A program made the translations under genes and the position numbers. Source: Paenibacillus sp. RUD330 (GTDB lineage: Bacteria > Bacillota > Bacilli > Paenibacillales > Paenibacillaceae). Taken from it: a stretch of DNA of 64,000 bases. This document shows, piece by piece, positions 42,555-51,347 of this stretch (position 1 is its first letter; each line of letters begins with the position of its first letter). The notes under the pieces are model-generated. The model was not told the origin of the DNA. It did no database searches and saw only the letters and a list, made by a program, of their open reading frames with translations. The DNA lies in assembly GCF_002243345.2 (NCBI RefSeq), contig NZ_CP022655.2, positions 5,450,001 to 5,514,000 on the forward strand, written 5' to 3'.

Positions 42555-44120
42555 TCAATCCTCATATTCAACCTTACAAAGAGAAACCTTATAGCCCACT
42601 TCTTTTATTGAACGTACATGATCAACCAAGTTTATAAGGCTAAAGAAGAATAAACATTCACTAAGGACACCTTCTTTAGTTGTAGGTATCACATAAACAA
42701 ACTCAGGAGCCTCTTGGTCTAAAAAATCCTGTTTAGACCACATTTGACTGTATGCTTTTTCCACCTTCTTTTCTACCCTCGGGTCCCCTCTTAAAAGCCT
42801 CGCAGAAACGCTTCCTTGGGCGAAAAGATGGCTGAGAGTTGCAGAACTGTACATTTTCTTAACGCACAAGTACTGCATTTCCTTTGTTAAAAGATCACAT
42901 ATCTCATATTTCTCGGTTGAACTAAAGTAAAGGAGCTCTTTATCAAAAAGAAGCCAGTTTTTGATTTTACCAACCCTTTCGTTATACTCCCCTTCCTTTT
43001 CTCCCACCTTTATAGCAGGTAACTTTAAGGTGTCAGTTATATCAGGGATAGCTTTAACTGTTTCTTTGATCATTTTCACATACTCATTGTCTACTTGAAA
43101 CCAGTTACCCAGTGACAACACAAAAGTTTCCGAAGCACTGTTTATTTCCGCCACAATAAACTCACGCATCTTATACTTTGCAGTTACAGGAGAGCCCTCA
43201 CTATCCAAACCGATTATATGTACTTTATCTAAGTAATTATCTATATCCGGATTATCATCCAAGAAATTATAGAAACTCTCCAATGTTATGTCAGATAACT
43301 TGTTACTTCGAGTACCCATAAAAATTTTGTAATGATCCACATTTGATTCAGGAATTTCTGGTAAAGCCACTGTAACCTTTTGAGTCACTCTGTTATCCAA
43401 ATATCCTTCTAATTCTACATTTAAATTCTGAACTTTGAGATCTGTGCGTTTTAAGGGGCGGAGATAATCTATAAATTCAAAATGTTTTTTATAGACATTC
43501 GATTCGAATTTTTCTAACAGATCTTCACAGAGCTTCCCAAGTTCTTTAAGTGTGGTATCTGTAGTAATCGCTAAAGAATCCGAACCTGACAGTTTAGAAG
43601 CGAATTCTTTTGTTGTAGGCTTACCGCTTACGTATCTAATCCAATCTATATTCTGATTTAGACCGAATTCAGAAACTTTACTCCCTACCGTCACATGCGT
43701 TCTTCTTTGCTTGGTAACCAAATCAATGTTCCTTGTATCTAGTGTTTCTATGCGTTCTGGATCTATCTCATTTAAAGTAACCCGCATACCAAAACCTTGC
43801 TCTATTCTTGATCTATCTAAAGCACTATAAGCAAACCCAAAGGGGACGGCAAAGACACGATTCTTCACTCTCAGAATGATTAAGAAGGAATTTGAGGCAT
43901 TTAGTAATGCAAGATGTGATAAGTCGAAGTTTTGGCCCACAAACTCCAGCCATTTAGGAGCCTTAACTTTATTACTCTGTACAAAAGCAATGCATTCATA
44001 ATTCAAATCTCCTTTTTTAGGCAATTCAAAAAATGGATTGTTTCCAGAAAGATATTTCCGCTGTATCGCCTTCTTAAAGTCCTTCACATCCTCATTGAGT
44101 AAGTAAACAGAGAGTTTCAT
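42555..44120 (-). CDS. DUF6119 / TIGR04141-type sporadically distributed protein
   Basis: The 521-residue product starts LSVYLLNEDVKDFKKAIQRK and has NASNSFLIILRVKNRVFAVP, then FGFAYSALDRSRIEQGFGMR near residue 95, and YVIPTTKEGVLSECLFFFSL near the end. These fit the TIGR04141 (DUF6119) family, whose members occur patchily beside restriction and phage-defence genes. The function is unknown. Start ATG 44120 has GAGGTGA. It is divergent from the methyltransferase gene. Confidence 0.7.
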   Translation of the reverse strand: MKLSVYLLNEDVKDFKKAIQRKYLSGNNPFFELPKKGDLNYECIAFVQSNKVKAPKWLEFVGQNFDLSHLALLNASNSFLIILRVKNRVFAVPFGFAYSALDRSRIEQGFGMRVTLNEIDPERIETLDTRNIDLVTKQRRTHVTVGSKVSEFGLNQNIDWIRYVSGKPTTKEFASKLSGSDSLAITTDTTLKELGKLCEDLLEKFESNVYKKHFEFIDYLRPLKRTDLKVQNLNVELEGYLDNRVTQKVTVALPEIPESNVDHYKIFMGTRSNKLSDITLESFYNFLDDNPDIDNYLDKVHIIGLDSEGSPVTAKYKMREFIVAEINSASETFVLSLGNWFQVDNEYVKMIKETVKAIPDITDTLKLPAIKVGEKEGEYNERVGKIKNWLLFDKELLYFSSTEKYEICDLLTKEMQYLCVKKMYSSATLSHLFAQGSVSARLLRGDPRVEKKVEKAYSQMWSKQDFLDQEAPEFVYVIPTTKEGVLSECLFFFSLINLVDHVRSIKEVGYKVSLCKVEYED

Positions 44121-44361
44121 AAGGTCACCTCATTCGAAATAGGATTATTTACCTATATTTTACTTCTTTACCTCCCTTCTGTCCTTACATAATTTGACGG
44201 AAAATGGGGATTCTTTATTAATTCCATATTTTAATGACCGGAAATTAGTTGGACTATGTAAACCCCATACTATAAAATAAAAATATCAAGACACCTATCG
44301 CACATATGTTCCCTTTGTTATAATAGAGTCTATCTTATGTCGGCCAGAATGGAGGCTTATT

Positions 44362-45885
44362 ATGCTAATGATTGATAAAAAAAATGAATTATTCTCAGAA
44401 CTTATGCTGACTCAGATCAACGTTACTCGGCAGCAAGTTAGCAAGGCGACTGAGAAAGAAATCAAATCAAACCTAGGTCAATTTTTCACAGAACCACGTC
44501 TAGCTCTTTTTATGAGTGACATGTTTGAAATAAATGAGCCTCATATAAATCTACTTGACCCCGGAGCCGGCATTGGTATTCTTACAACTGCAACTATCAC
44601 TCAAATTTGCAAAAAAGATAAAAGGCCGCTCAGTATCCATGTAACAGCAGTTGAAATTGATGAAACTCTGTTGGAACATCTTCGATTTTCTTTAGAGTTT
44701 TGTAATAAGCTGTGTTCCTTAAACAATATTCAGTTTACTTATTCTATAATTCATGATGACTTTATAAAGTACGGTTCAACACTACTCAAATCCAATACAG
44801 GAGGAATGTATAGTAAGGTAATTCTAAATCCCCCTTACAAAAAAATTAGCAGTAAGTCAGAAACACGGCTAACACTTAGGGAGATTGATATTGAAACTAC
44901 AAATCTTTATAGCGCGTTCGTAGCAATATCAAAGAAGTTACTCATTCCTAATGGAGAGCTGGTGGCTATTACTCCGCGTAGTTTTTGTAATGGAACCTAT
45001 TTTAAGCCTTTTAGATCAGACTTCTTGAGTGACATGAATTTTAGAAAAATTCATCTTTTTAACTCTAGAACTGATGCTTTCAAGGATGATGAGGTCCTTC
45101 AAGAGAACATTATTTATCATGCTGTAAAAGAATATGAACACAAGAATGTTACTATTTCATCCTCAGAGAATCTAAACGAAGAAGCATCGACACATACGCT
45201 CGAATATGATAAATTGGTGCACCCAAACGATGAGGACAAGTTCATAAGAATATTAAGAGATGAAGAAGACCTGAGAGTCAAGTCGTTAATGGAGGGTATA
45301 ACAACTACTCTTGAGGATTTAGGTTTAAAGGTTTCTACAGGAAGGGTAGTTGATTTCAGAACTAAGGAAAACCTTAGAAGTGCGCCTGGTGATGATACAG
45401 TACCTCTAATATATCCGGTCCATTTTCATAAGGGATCTTTAGAATGGCCCCTCTTTCCAGCAGATAAACCAAACGCAATTTCGCTAAATGAAGTAACTAT
45501 CAAACAACTAGTCCCAAAAGGAAACTACGTATTAGTTAAAAGATTCTCTCCTAAAGAGGAGACACGACGTATTGTTACTGCGATATATAATGAGGAGCAT
45601 ATGAGCGCTGAGTTTGTAGGCTTTGAAAACCACCTTAATTATTTCCATCGGAATGGACAGGGTTTACCACTAGATTTAGCAAAAGGTTTAGCAATATATT
45701 TAAGTTCAAGTCTAGTAGACTGTTTCTTTAGGCAGTTCAACGGTCACACTCAAGTTAATGTTGGCGATCTAAAGAGTTTACCCTACCCTCCATACAAATT
45801 ACTTATTAAGATGGGGACTGCATTCGATAATCATTTTCCAGAACAGCAAGAGATTGATAACATTGTTTCAGATTTATTGGAATAA
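44362..45885 (+). CDS. N6-adenine DNA methyltransferase of a PstI/BsuBI-type RM system
   Basis: The 507-residue product has the gamma-class m6A order: LGQFFTEPRLALFMSDMFE (motif X, residues about 38-56), LLDPGAGIGILTTA (motif I, SAM) near 65, VILNPPYKKI (motif IV, NPPY) near 155. Target-recognition sequence fills the C-terminal half. It should protect host DNA from the endonuclease encoded convergently 43 nt away. If the pair resembles PstI or BsuBI, the site is CTGCAG. Start ATG 44362 has GGAGG. Confidence 0.85.
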   Translation: MLMIDKKNELFSELMLTQINVTRQQVSKATEKEIKSNLGQFFTEPRLALFMSDMFEINEPHINLLDPGAGIGILTTATITQICKKDKRPLSIHVTAVEIDETLLEHLRFSLEFCNKLCSLNNIQFTYSIIHDDFIKYGSTLLKSNTGGMYSKVILNPPYKKISSKSETRLTLREIDIETTNLYSAFVAISKKLLIPNGELVAITPRSFCNGTYFKPFRSDFLSDMNFRKIHLFNSRTDAFKDDEVLQENIIYHAVKEYEHKNVTISSSENLNEEASTHTLEYDKLVHPNDEDKFIRILRDEEDLRVKSLMEGITTTLEDLGLKVSTGRVVDFRTKENLRSAPGDDTVPLIYPVHFHKGSLEWPLFPADKPNAISLNEVTIKQLVPKGNYVLVKRFSPKEETRRIVTAIYNEEHMSAEFVGFENHLNYFHRNGQGLPLDLAKGLAIYLSSSLVDCFFRQFNGHTQVNVGDLKSLPYPPYKLLIKMGTAFDNHFPEQQEIDNIVSDLLE

Positions 45886-45891
45886 CTATTT

Positions 45892-45917
45892 AATAGGCTG
45901 CCTTTTGGCAGCCTATT
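45892..45917. terminator. Bidirectional terminator between the RM genes
   Basis: Perfect 11-bp stem AATAGGCTGCC (45892-45902) with GGCAGCCTATT (45907-45917) and a TTTT loop, between the convergent methyltransferase and endonuclease genes. Confidence 0.85.
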
Positions 45918-45928
45918 AGGTTATCCAG

Positions 45929-47005
45929 CTATCTTAGCAGGTCGTTAAGTCCTTTCTTTCCTGTTGATTCAGTATCAATTAAGTGAACAATTCTCTCGGG
46001 CTCGTCAGCAAACCAAACAAAGGAGCCCCACGCAATACTACTCTGTACCTTACGGTAAGCAGTGTCAGATCTAGATGCAAACACAGTAACAAATGTACAT
46101 TCTTGTTCTGTTAAATCACTCGCTTCAGCGAGAGCAAGCAAGTCTCTTTTCCTGCTGTTTGATATAGGCCCATCGGAATGGACGATTTCAATAAATACTA
46201 GTCGGAAACCAGAAGAACCTGTCTCAGCAATTATGAGGTCTGGGAGAGTTTTTTTCGGATTAATTGCAAGCTTTAATCTTTCGAGAAGTTTTCCAAATTG
46301 CCAGTGTACTTTTTCAGCTGATTCACTAATAAGTAAGACTTCAGGTTTCTCCATAAAGTTGTGTGCAAAAACTTCTACAGCAGCCTTCGTCAGCACCGAA
46401 CTCTTGCCAGGAGACATTGGATGTTTGACGTGTCCAAACTCCACAAAAATTTCGCTTCGCAACTCCTGCTCTCTTAATCCCTGAAGAATAAGTGCCCCTT
46501 TAGCCAAATGTGCAGTTCTCCATATTGCTATCAACTCTTCCAGTTCGTCTCCCTCAAGAAAAGGATTTAGTAGATTCGCAAAATCCCGTGCTAAAAAATA
46601 GCGTGGTTTAGATGAAGTTGTTGGAATACCCGCTACTTCTTCTACTGCGCCTATCTCTTTTAATGACGAGATGGTGTCGTCTCTAATGGGCTCCCGAGTA
46701 TTTTCGCTGTACCATCTCTCTGGATCATTGGGCTTTTTCGGCCCCAGTACAAGCGCTCGCCACGTCTCTCTTGCTAATCTTGTCTGTTCCAATGACTGTC
46801 TATCAGTCATTACAGTTACCATTGAAGGGCGTATTCTTCCAGCCTCTCCTTCAATTGCATAAGCATATAACATTACAAAGATAGTACGGGCAGCTGTAAT
46901 ATTTCTAGCGTGATTTGCGTTCTGCACATTATCAGGAATGATTGTGTGTAATCTGGACTTAATGAATTCCACATCCGGTAATGCGCTCTCATACCAATTT
47001 TCCAT
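45929..47005 (-). CDS. BsuBI/PstI-family type II restriction endonuclease
   Basis: The 358-residue product ends with the family's catalytic region: KKTLPDLIIAETGSSGFRLV, then FIEIVHSDGPISNSRKRDLL (about 262-305), a variant PD-(D/E)XK site. The N-terminal half (about 20-160) is the winged-helix DNA-binding part. It pairs with the convergent m6A methyltransferase. Recognition of CTGCAG is inferred from the family only. Start ATG 47005 has AGGGAGG-like sequence upstream. Confidence 0.82.
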   Translation of the reverse strand: MENWYESALPDVEFIKSRLHTIIPDNVQNANHARNITAARTIFVMLYAYAIEGEAGRIRPSMVTVMTDRQSLEQTRLARETWRALVLGPKKPNDPERWYSENTREPIRDDTISSLKEIGAVEEVAGIPTTSSKPRYFLARDFANLLNPFLEGDELEELIAIWRTAHLAKGALILQGLREQELRSEIFVEFGHVKHPMSPGKSSVLTKAAVEVFAHNFMEKPEVLLISESAEKVHWQFGKLLERLKLAINPKKTLPDLIIAETGSSGFRLVFIEIVHSDGPISNSRKRDLLALAEASDLTEQECTFVTVFASRSDTAYRKVQSSIAWGSFVWFADEPERIVHLIDTESTGKKGLNDLLR

Positions 47006-47168
47006 AATACCCCTCCCTATTTCAATAGTCTGAGTTTAACATAAAGAAATAACGTCTGCAATGTATTTATTTATCTTCAGACACAAAAATAAACTTCAGA
47101 AGAACGAGCGAGATAAATAATCTTTTAATCATATATTATTATCTTGATTAAATTAAAGGAGGTAAAAA

Positions 47169-47600
47169 ATGATCGAAAAACATAATCAACTAATCTCTTT
47201 ACTAGAAGAAACTTCCAACTCTGAAGGCGATATTCACTTCCTCGCAATCGCAGAAACAGAAACACAAGTTCAAATCCACAAAAAGGAGCGGCCCGTGCGT
47301 CAAGTACGGGTCGCTCTTACATTTCAGGAAGGAGACACAGTAAATCCTTATTATGATGGAACAGATTTGTTTGTAACGATGGGCGAGGATAGCATCCAAT
47401 TCACTCTTGAAAAAGATTGGGCCGATGGCCCACCAGCTATTGAAGGAAGCCCTATTGAGTTCGCCCTGGGCTGGGTATCAGAACTCGCTGAACCATTCTA
47501 TGTTTCGCCTGAAGCCCTTGAAGCAGCAAAAGCTAACAACCATCCCCGCTACGGGGATAGCCCACAAGAAAATAGTCATCAGGAGGAACCAGAAAAATGA
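47169..47600 (+). CDS. Hypothetical protein, first gene of the recombinase operon
   Basis: The 143-residue product has no recognised domain. It has a mixed alpha/beta core, with FVTMGEDSIQFTLEKDW in the middle, and an acidic polar tail (about 115-143) ending in EEPEK. Start ATG 47169 has AAAGGAGG. It overlaps the next gene by 4 nt. A near-perfect hairpin lies inside the coding region (47287-47315: AGCGGCCCGT/ACGGGTCGCT). Confidence 0.65.
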   Translation: MIEKHNQLISLLEETSNSEGDIHFLAIAETETQVQIHKKERPVRQVRVALTFQEGDTVNPYYDGTDLFVTMGEDSIQFTLEKDWADGPPAIEGSPIEFALGWVSELAEPFYVSPEALEAAKANNHPRYGDSPQENSHQEEPEK

Positions 47601-47989
47601 TCGACCTACCATTTGATACACATTGGGCAAACCCACTACAGAATAGCGATATCCCTAACGACTGCCTTACATTCATCCACGATTACATGCAACAGCTTCG
47701 CTCCGCACTTGAAGATGAAGCATTCCCGCCGCCTGGTCAATGGTTGTTCATTCTGGAAACCACCGATCAGCTTACTCCCATTCAGCACGATCAAGCAGCC
47801 TTCTCCTGCTCGGCGGGTACGTATTACCCTGAATACATCGAACGGTGTACTTTTGATGAAGGACACGCCTTATATAAAATCTATGTCATGCTGGACAACG
47901 AGTGCAGCATGACGTTTTTTACGTTACAAGGCATAAATCCCTTGGAGACAGAGCAATGGCTCCTAGCAAACTCCGATGAAGCCAATTAA
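47597..47989 (+). CDS. Hypothetical protein, second gene of the recombinase operon
   Basis: The 130-residue product is acidic, without membrane segments or recognised motifs. It has an unusual Trp- and Pro-rich stretch (PPPGQWLFILETTDQLTPIQ). Start ATG 47597 overlaps the stop of the preceding gene (ATGA) and has a GGAGG site. It is coupled to the gene before and followed 24 nt later by the third gene. Confidence 0.65.
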   Translation: MIDLPFDTHWANPLQNSDIPNDCLTFIHDYMQQLRSALEDEAFPPPGQWLFILETTDQLTPIQHDQAAFSCSAGTYYPEYIERCTFDEGHALYKIYVMLDNECSMTFFTLQGINPLETEQWLLANSDEAN

Positions 47990-48013
47990 ACCACTGAAAG
48001 GAGCATCCTTCAA

Positions 48014-49222
48014 ATGTCCCCGCAACTCACTGACGCCAAGAAAAAGTCACTTGCTGTACTTGTGAAAACACATCATGAGCAGCACCTTAGCCGTTTTCCT
48101 TTTGCCAAATATCCCGTTGAGCCGTTAGAGGTCTGGAGGCAACAGTTCACTGATCCTGCAACCATTGAAGCTGATACACTACGTGCTGCCCTTTCATGGT
48201 CTTGTGGCAAATGGCAGCAGAGCATCCCCTCCCCCTATAAAAAGCTGCATCTGATGGTCATTAGCCATTGGAAGAACTTTGTGGAGCAGTATAAACCTGA
48301 ATCTCCATTTGTCATCTCCTACTGGACAGGCTTGCTTGGAAAAGGTGAATACGCCTTCAACACGGTCGCCTTTCTTACTCATCTTCTTTGTTCCGAGCAA
48401 ATCGAACTTACCGATTCACGCAGCGTTAAAGGCATGAACGACCTGCTCACAGAAGCTGAACTACCAGATGAATGCGTAGAGCCTGAAGATGTTGCTACAT
48501 CTGTGGAGCATTACACTGACTTTTACCGTCAGCTCCTGCCCAAGACACAATCCATCCTTGGCGATCATGCTTCCTTAAAGCTAGGTCGCTTTTTGTTTGC
48601 CTACGGATACCGCGATGTTCTCAGCAAAGTGGCCGAAAGTTCACCGAATCAACCCGAACCAACCATAACAGTGTTGGACTGGGAAACGGCGAGCAGCCAA
48701 CGATTCAATCTGAACCTAATTACCGAAAGAGCAAATGCAGACCGTCTGTTCGCTTGCCTACTGCTGGCACTGGACAGTCAGCCTGAAACTTCTGATCAGT
48801 TGACCATTCAAGATATCATGAGTTTAATTCCTTTAGGTAGTGCCGGTATCTGCAATCCAAGCAGCTACAATTACGCCTTCATTGCCATGCTTGGCAAGCA
48901 GAAAGGCAGAGATTACTTCCTTTTTGATGACGATTCATTACGTCTAGCTTTTACTGAACAGGCAAATAACTCAACCAAGCTAACCCTTTTCATTGCGAAT
49001 CACCCTGAACGAGTTATTCCATCTGCTAGTGTACGGAATGCACTGGGTAACTTTCAGGCCATGATACAAAGTGCTTCCCAAGGACAAAAGAAAGTATTGT
49101 TTCAAAGCCTAGTCGACAAAATCTCCATCCCACATGATCGGGATGTTACCAAATCGGTGATCTACGGAAAGCCAGCTCTGCTTAGCTTGCCAATTCCACC
49201 AATTAAAAAAGGAGGCTCTTAA
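48014..49222 (+). CDS. Hypothetical protein with a recombinase-like C-terminal tail
   Basis: The 402-residue product is not a recognised family. The last 45 residues contain KVLFQSLVDKISIPHDRDVT, resembling the C-terminal KTLLHLVVKKISLDDKRQVQ of the serine recombinase encoded next, in particular L-x-x-x-V-x-K-I-S. This suggests a partner protein sharing an interaction module. It lies 4 nt before the recombinase gene. It is not the AAA helicase Cch that precedes ccr genes in staphylococcal SCC. Start ATG 48014 has AAAGGAG. Confidence 0.7.
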   Translation: MSPQLTDAKKKSLAVLVKTHHEQHLSRFPFAKYPVEPLEVWRQQFTDPATIEADTLRAALSWSCGKWQQSIPSPYKKLHLMVISHWKNFVEQYKPESPFVISYWTGLLGKGEYAFNTVAFLTHLLCSEQIELTDSRSVKGMNDLLTEAELPDECVEPEDVATSVEHYTDFYRQLLPKTQSILGDHASLKLGRFLFAYGYRDVLSKVAESSPNQPEPTITVLDWETASSQRFNLNLITERANADRLFACLLLALDSQPETSDQLTIQDIMSLIPLGSAGICNPSSYNYAFIAMLGKQKGRDYFLFDDDSLRLAFTEQANNSTKLTLFIANHPERVIPSASVRNALGNFQAMIQSASQGQKKVLFQSLVDKISIPHDRDVTKSVIYGKPALLSLPIPPIKKGGS

Positions 49223-49226
49223 CGAC

Positions 49227-50882
49227 ATGGAACAACCGCTACGTGTAGCCATTTACGCTCGGGTCAGCACCGAGGAACAAGCGGAGTATGGATATTCAAT
49301 TGATGCTCAGCTTGATAATTTAAAAAACTATTGTCAACTGTATAACAAGCAAATTGTCGATGAATACGTAGACAGAGGTGTCAGCGGTAAAAGTATGAAA
49401 GGCCGCTACGAGTTGCAACGTCTCTTATTGGATGCAAAAGAAGGTCGGTTTGACGAGGTGCTTGTCTGGAAAATCAACCGTATGGCCCGTAAGAACATCG
49501 ACCTGCTTCAAATTGTCGACATTTTAGACAAGCATAATATTGCGTTTCGATCATTCTCTGAAAATTTTGAGACCGCAACCTCCATGGGGCGCTTTGCTCT
49601 CCAGATGATGGGGGCAGTCGGTGAACTGGAACGAAACACAATTGTGGATAACGTAAAAATGGGCCATAAGCAGCGTGCTAAAACAGGCAGGCATAACGGT
49701 AAGGTTCCACTTGGCTACCGGATCGTCGAAATACCTGGAACTGGACGGGGGAAAAACTCACAGATCGTCATTGTAGAAGAGGAGGCTATCCTTGTCCGCA
49801 AAATATTCGAGATGTACGCTGGTGGCCATGGTCTAAGGGCAATAGCCAATTCCTTAAATCAGCAAGGCTACACAACAAAAAGGAACAACACCTTTTCCTC
49901 CTGTGCCGTTCGCGATATTTTAGACAATCCGATGTTTGTAGGCAAGATCCGCTATAATCAGTATGAGAACTGGGCTGAGAAGCGCCGTAAGGGTAAGACC
50001 GAGAACCCCATTCTAGTACAAGGCCATCATCCGGCAATCATAGCAGATGACCTGTGGGAGAAGGTAGAACTGCTCAGAAAAAAGAAAAGTAAAATGCCGA
50101 AAAAGCGATTTGAAGGAGAGTACCTGCTGACTGGACTCATCCGTTGTCCCGAATGTGGCGCAGCAATGACCGCAAGCCGTACAGTCAACCAGATGAAAGA
50201 CGGTACCAAGGTTACTCGTATGTACTATTCGTGTGGACGTTTCAAAAGCCAAGGCAGTTCCGTATGCCATGCCAACAGCATTCGAAAGGTAGAAGCCGAG
50301 AAAGCTGTTACGCAAAGAATTCAAGGTGTACTTACTAAGCCGCCCTTACTAAAAGCGATTGTACGAAGTATTAATGAGCGTAAATCTAACCGCATCAAGC
50401 CACTTCAAGACGAGCTTACAGGAGTAAAAGCGCGAATCAGTAAACTTGAAGAGAAAAAGCAAAGATACCTTGGATTGTATGAGATCGACCGGATCGACCG
50501 AGACCTTTTTGCCGGCCGTTTGAATGATCTCAATAGCGACCTTGACACTGAGCTGGTCCGTAAGAATAAACTGGAGTTGGAGCTACGAAACGATCAGACA
50601 GAGCCCATATCCTACGAGCTTGTACGTTCCTTAATCGAAAGGTTTGACCATTTGCTTCAGCAGGCACCCTTTCCTCAACGAAAGACCCTGCTACACCTAG
50701 TTGTTAAGAAGATTTCCCTAGATGACAAACGTCAGGTCCAAGATGTTGAGCTCATTTTCAACGAGGAGACCCAAAAGCATTTTTTAAGCCTAGCCCCTTC
50801 TGCTCAATCAATGGCAGAAGGGGCTTTTCCTATTCATAGGAAAGCCCCTTCACTCAAGCAAACATTGAATATAGTTCTTTGA
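49227..50882 (+). CDS. Large serine recombinase (Ccr/LSR type)
   Basis: The 551-residue product has the resolvase domain (residues about 5-150) with nucleophile Ser in YARVSTEEQ (about residue 14) and the Arg residues of GRYELQRLLLD and KINRMARKN. A recombinase domain (about 165-265, VPLGYRI, GKIRYNQYE) and a zinc-ribbon (CPECG and later CGRFKSQGSSVC, about 295-335) follow. A coiled coil (about 375-450) completes the usual large-serine-recombinase plan. Size and layout match CcrC. It probably excises and inserts this cassette at the rlmH end. Start ATG 49227. The last ~30 residues are encoded by overlapping hairpins and may be an extension. Confidence 0.88.
   Translation: MEQPLRVAIYARVSTEEQAEYGYSIDAQLDNLKNYCQLYNKQIVDEYVDRGVSGKSMKGRYELQRLLLDAKEGRFDEVLVWKINRMARKNIDLLQIVDILDKHNIAFRSFSENFETATSMGRFALQMMGAVGELERNTIVDNVKMGHKQRAKTGRHNGKVPLGYRIVEIPGTGRGKNSQIVIVEEEAILVRKIFEMYAGGHGLRAIANSLNQQGYTTKRNNTFSSCAVRDILDNPMFVGKIRYNQYENWAEKRRKGKTENPILVQGHHPAIIADDLWEKVELLRKKKSKMPKKRFEGEYLLTGLIRCPECGAAMTASRTVNQMKDGTKVTRMYYSCGRFKSQGSSVCHANSIRKVEAEKAVTQRIQGVLTKPPLLKAIVRSINERKSNRIKPLQDELTGVKARISKLEEKKQRYLGLYEIDRIDRDLFAGRLNDLNSDLDTELVRKNKLELELRNDQTEPISYELVRSLIERFDHLLQQAPFPQRKTLLHLVVKKISLDDKRQVQDVELIFNEETQKHFLSLAPSAQSMAEGAFPIHRKAPSLKQTLNIVL
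50792..50851 (+). terminator. Two overlapping, mutually exclusive hairpins at the recombinase 3' end
   Basis: AGCCCCTTCTGC (50792-50803) pairs with GCAGAAGGGGCT (50814-50825), followed by TTTT. The same right arm can instead pair within GAAGGGGCTTTTCCTA (50817-50832) and TAGGAAAGCCCCTTC (50837-50851). Both lie inside the coding frame, before the stop codon at 50880. Confidence 0.65.
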
Positions 50883-51079
50883 TGGTAGTACATTATAATC
50901 AAAAACATCGATCTGAGCCTTAATGGCTTAGGTATAAATAATTCGTTGCCAGAGTACCCCTGAATCGATGATTCAGAGCACGCATCGGTATGTCCAGTAT
51001 TTTACCATAAAGTGAATAAGAGCTACTGTAGCTTCAGACATAGGATGTAGAAATTTCATCAATCCTTCAGCTACCTTTG
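50883..51079. other. Gap before the IS110 element
   Basis: No gene seen. The stretch starts right after the recombinase stop and probably includes the left end of the IS110 element, but the exact end cannot be placed. Confidence 0.4.
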
Positions 51080-51280
51080 TTGAACTAACGTACCCGTTAG
51101 CCATCCATGCAGCGCAAAATCAGCGCTGCACCACAGGGAATGAAAATTTAGATATACTGTTTCTAAGGCTGGGAGGGGAAGGTCGATAAACTATGGTGCG
51201 ATTAGAGCCCATCCGTTAGTCTGACTCCAGCGATCACGGTGCACCACTGAATGTTGCTCCCTTTGGGAAGCACTCATAGT
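51080..51280 (+). ncRNA. Candidate IS110 bridge RNA region
   Basis: The non-coding sequence just upstream of the IS110 transposase contains three perfect or near-perfect stems: CTAACG/CGTTAG (51085-51100), TGCAGCGC/GCGCTGCA (51108-51130) and TGCTCCC/GGGAAGCA (51254-51272). IS110 elements encode a bridge RNA in this position. Boundaries and guide loops cannot be set by eye. Confidence 0.5.
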
Positions 51281-51347
51281 AGATTAATCCTATTCTGATT
51301 GTTGCACCAGCCCCATTCAATAACGGCCGTAGAGAGGAATGCTTGAC

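Noticed and set aside
44362-47005. BREX or DISARM system
   Set aside because: Only a methylase and a PstI-type nuclease are present; no PglZ, BrxC or helicase genes.
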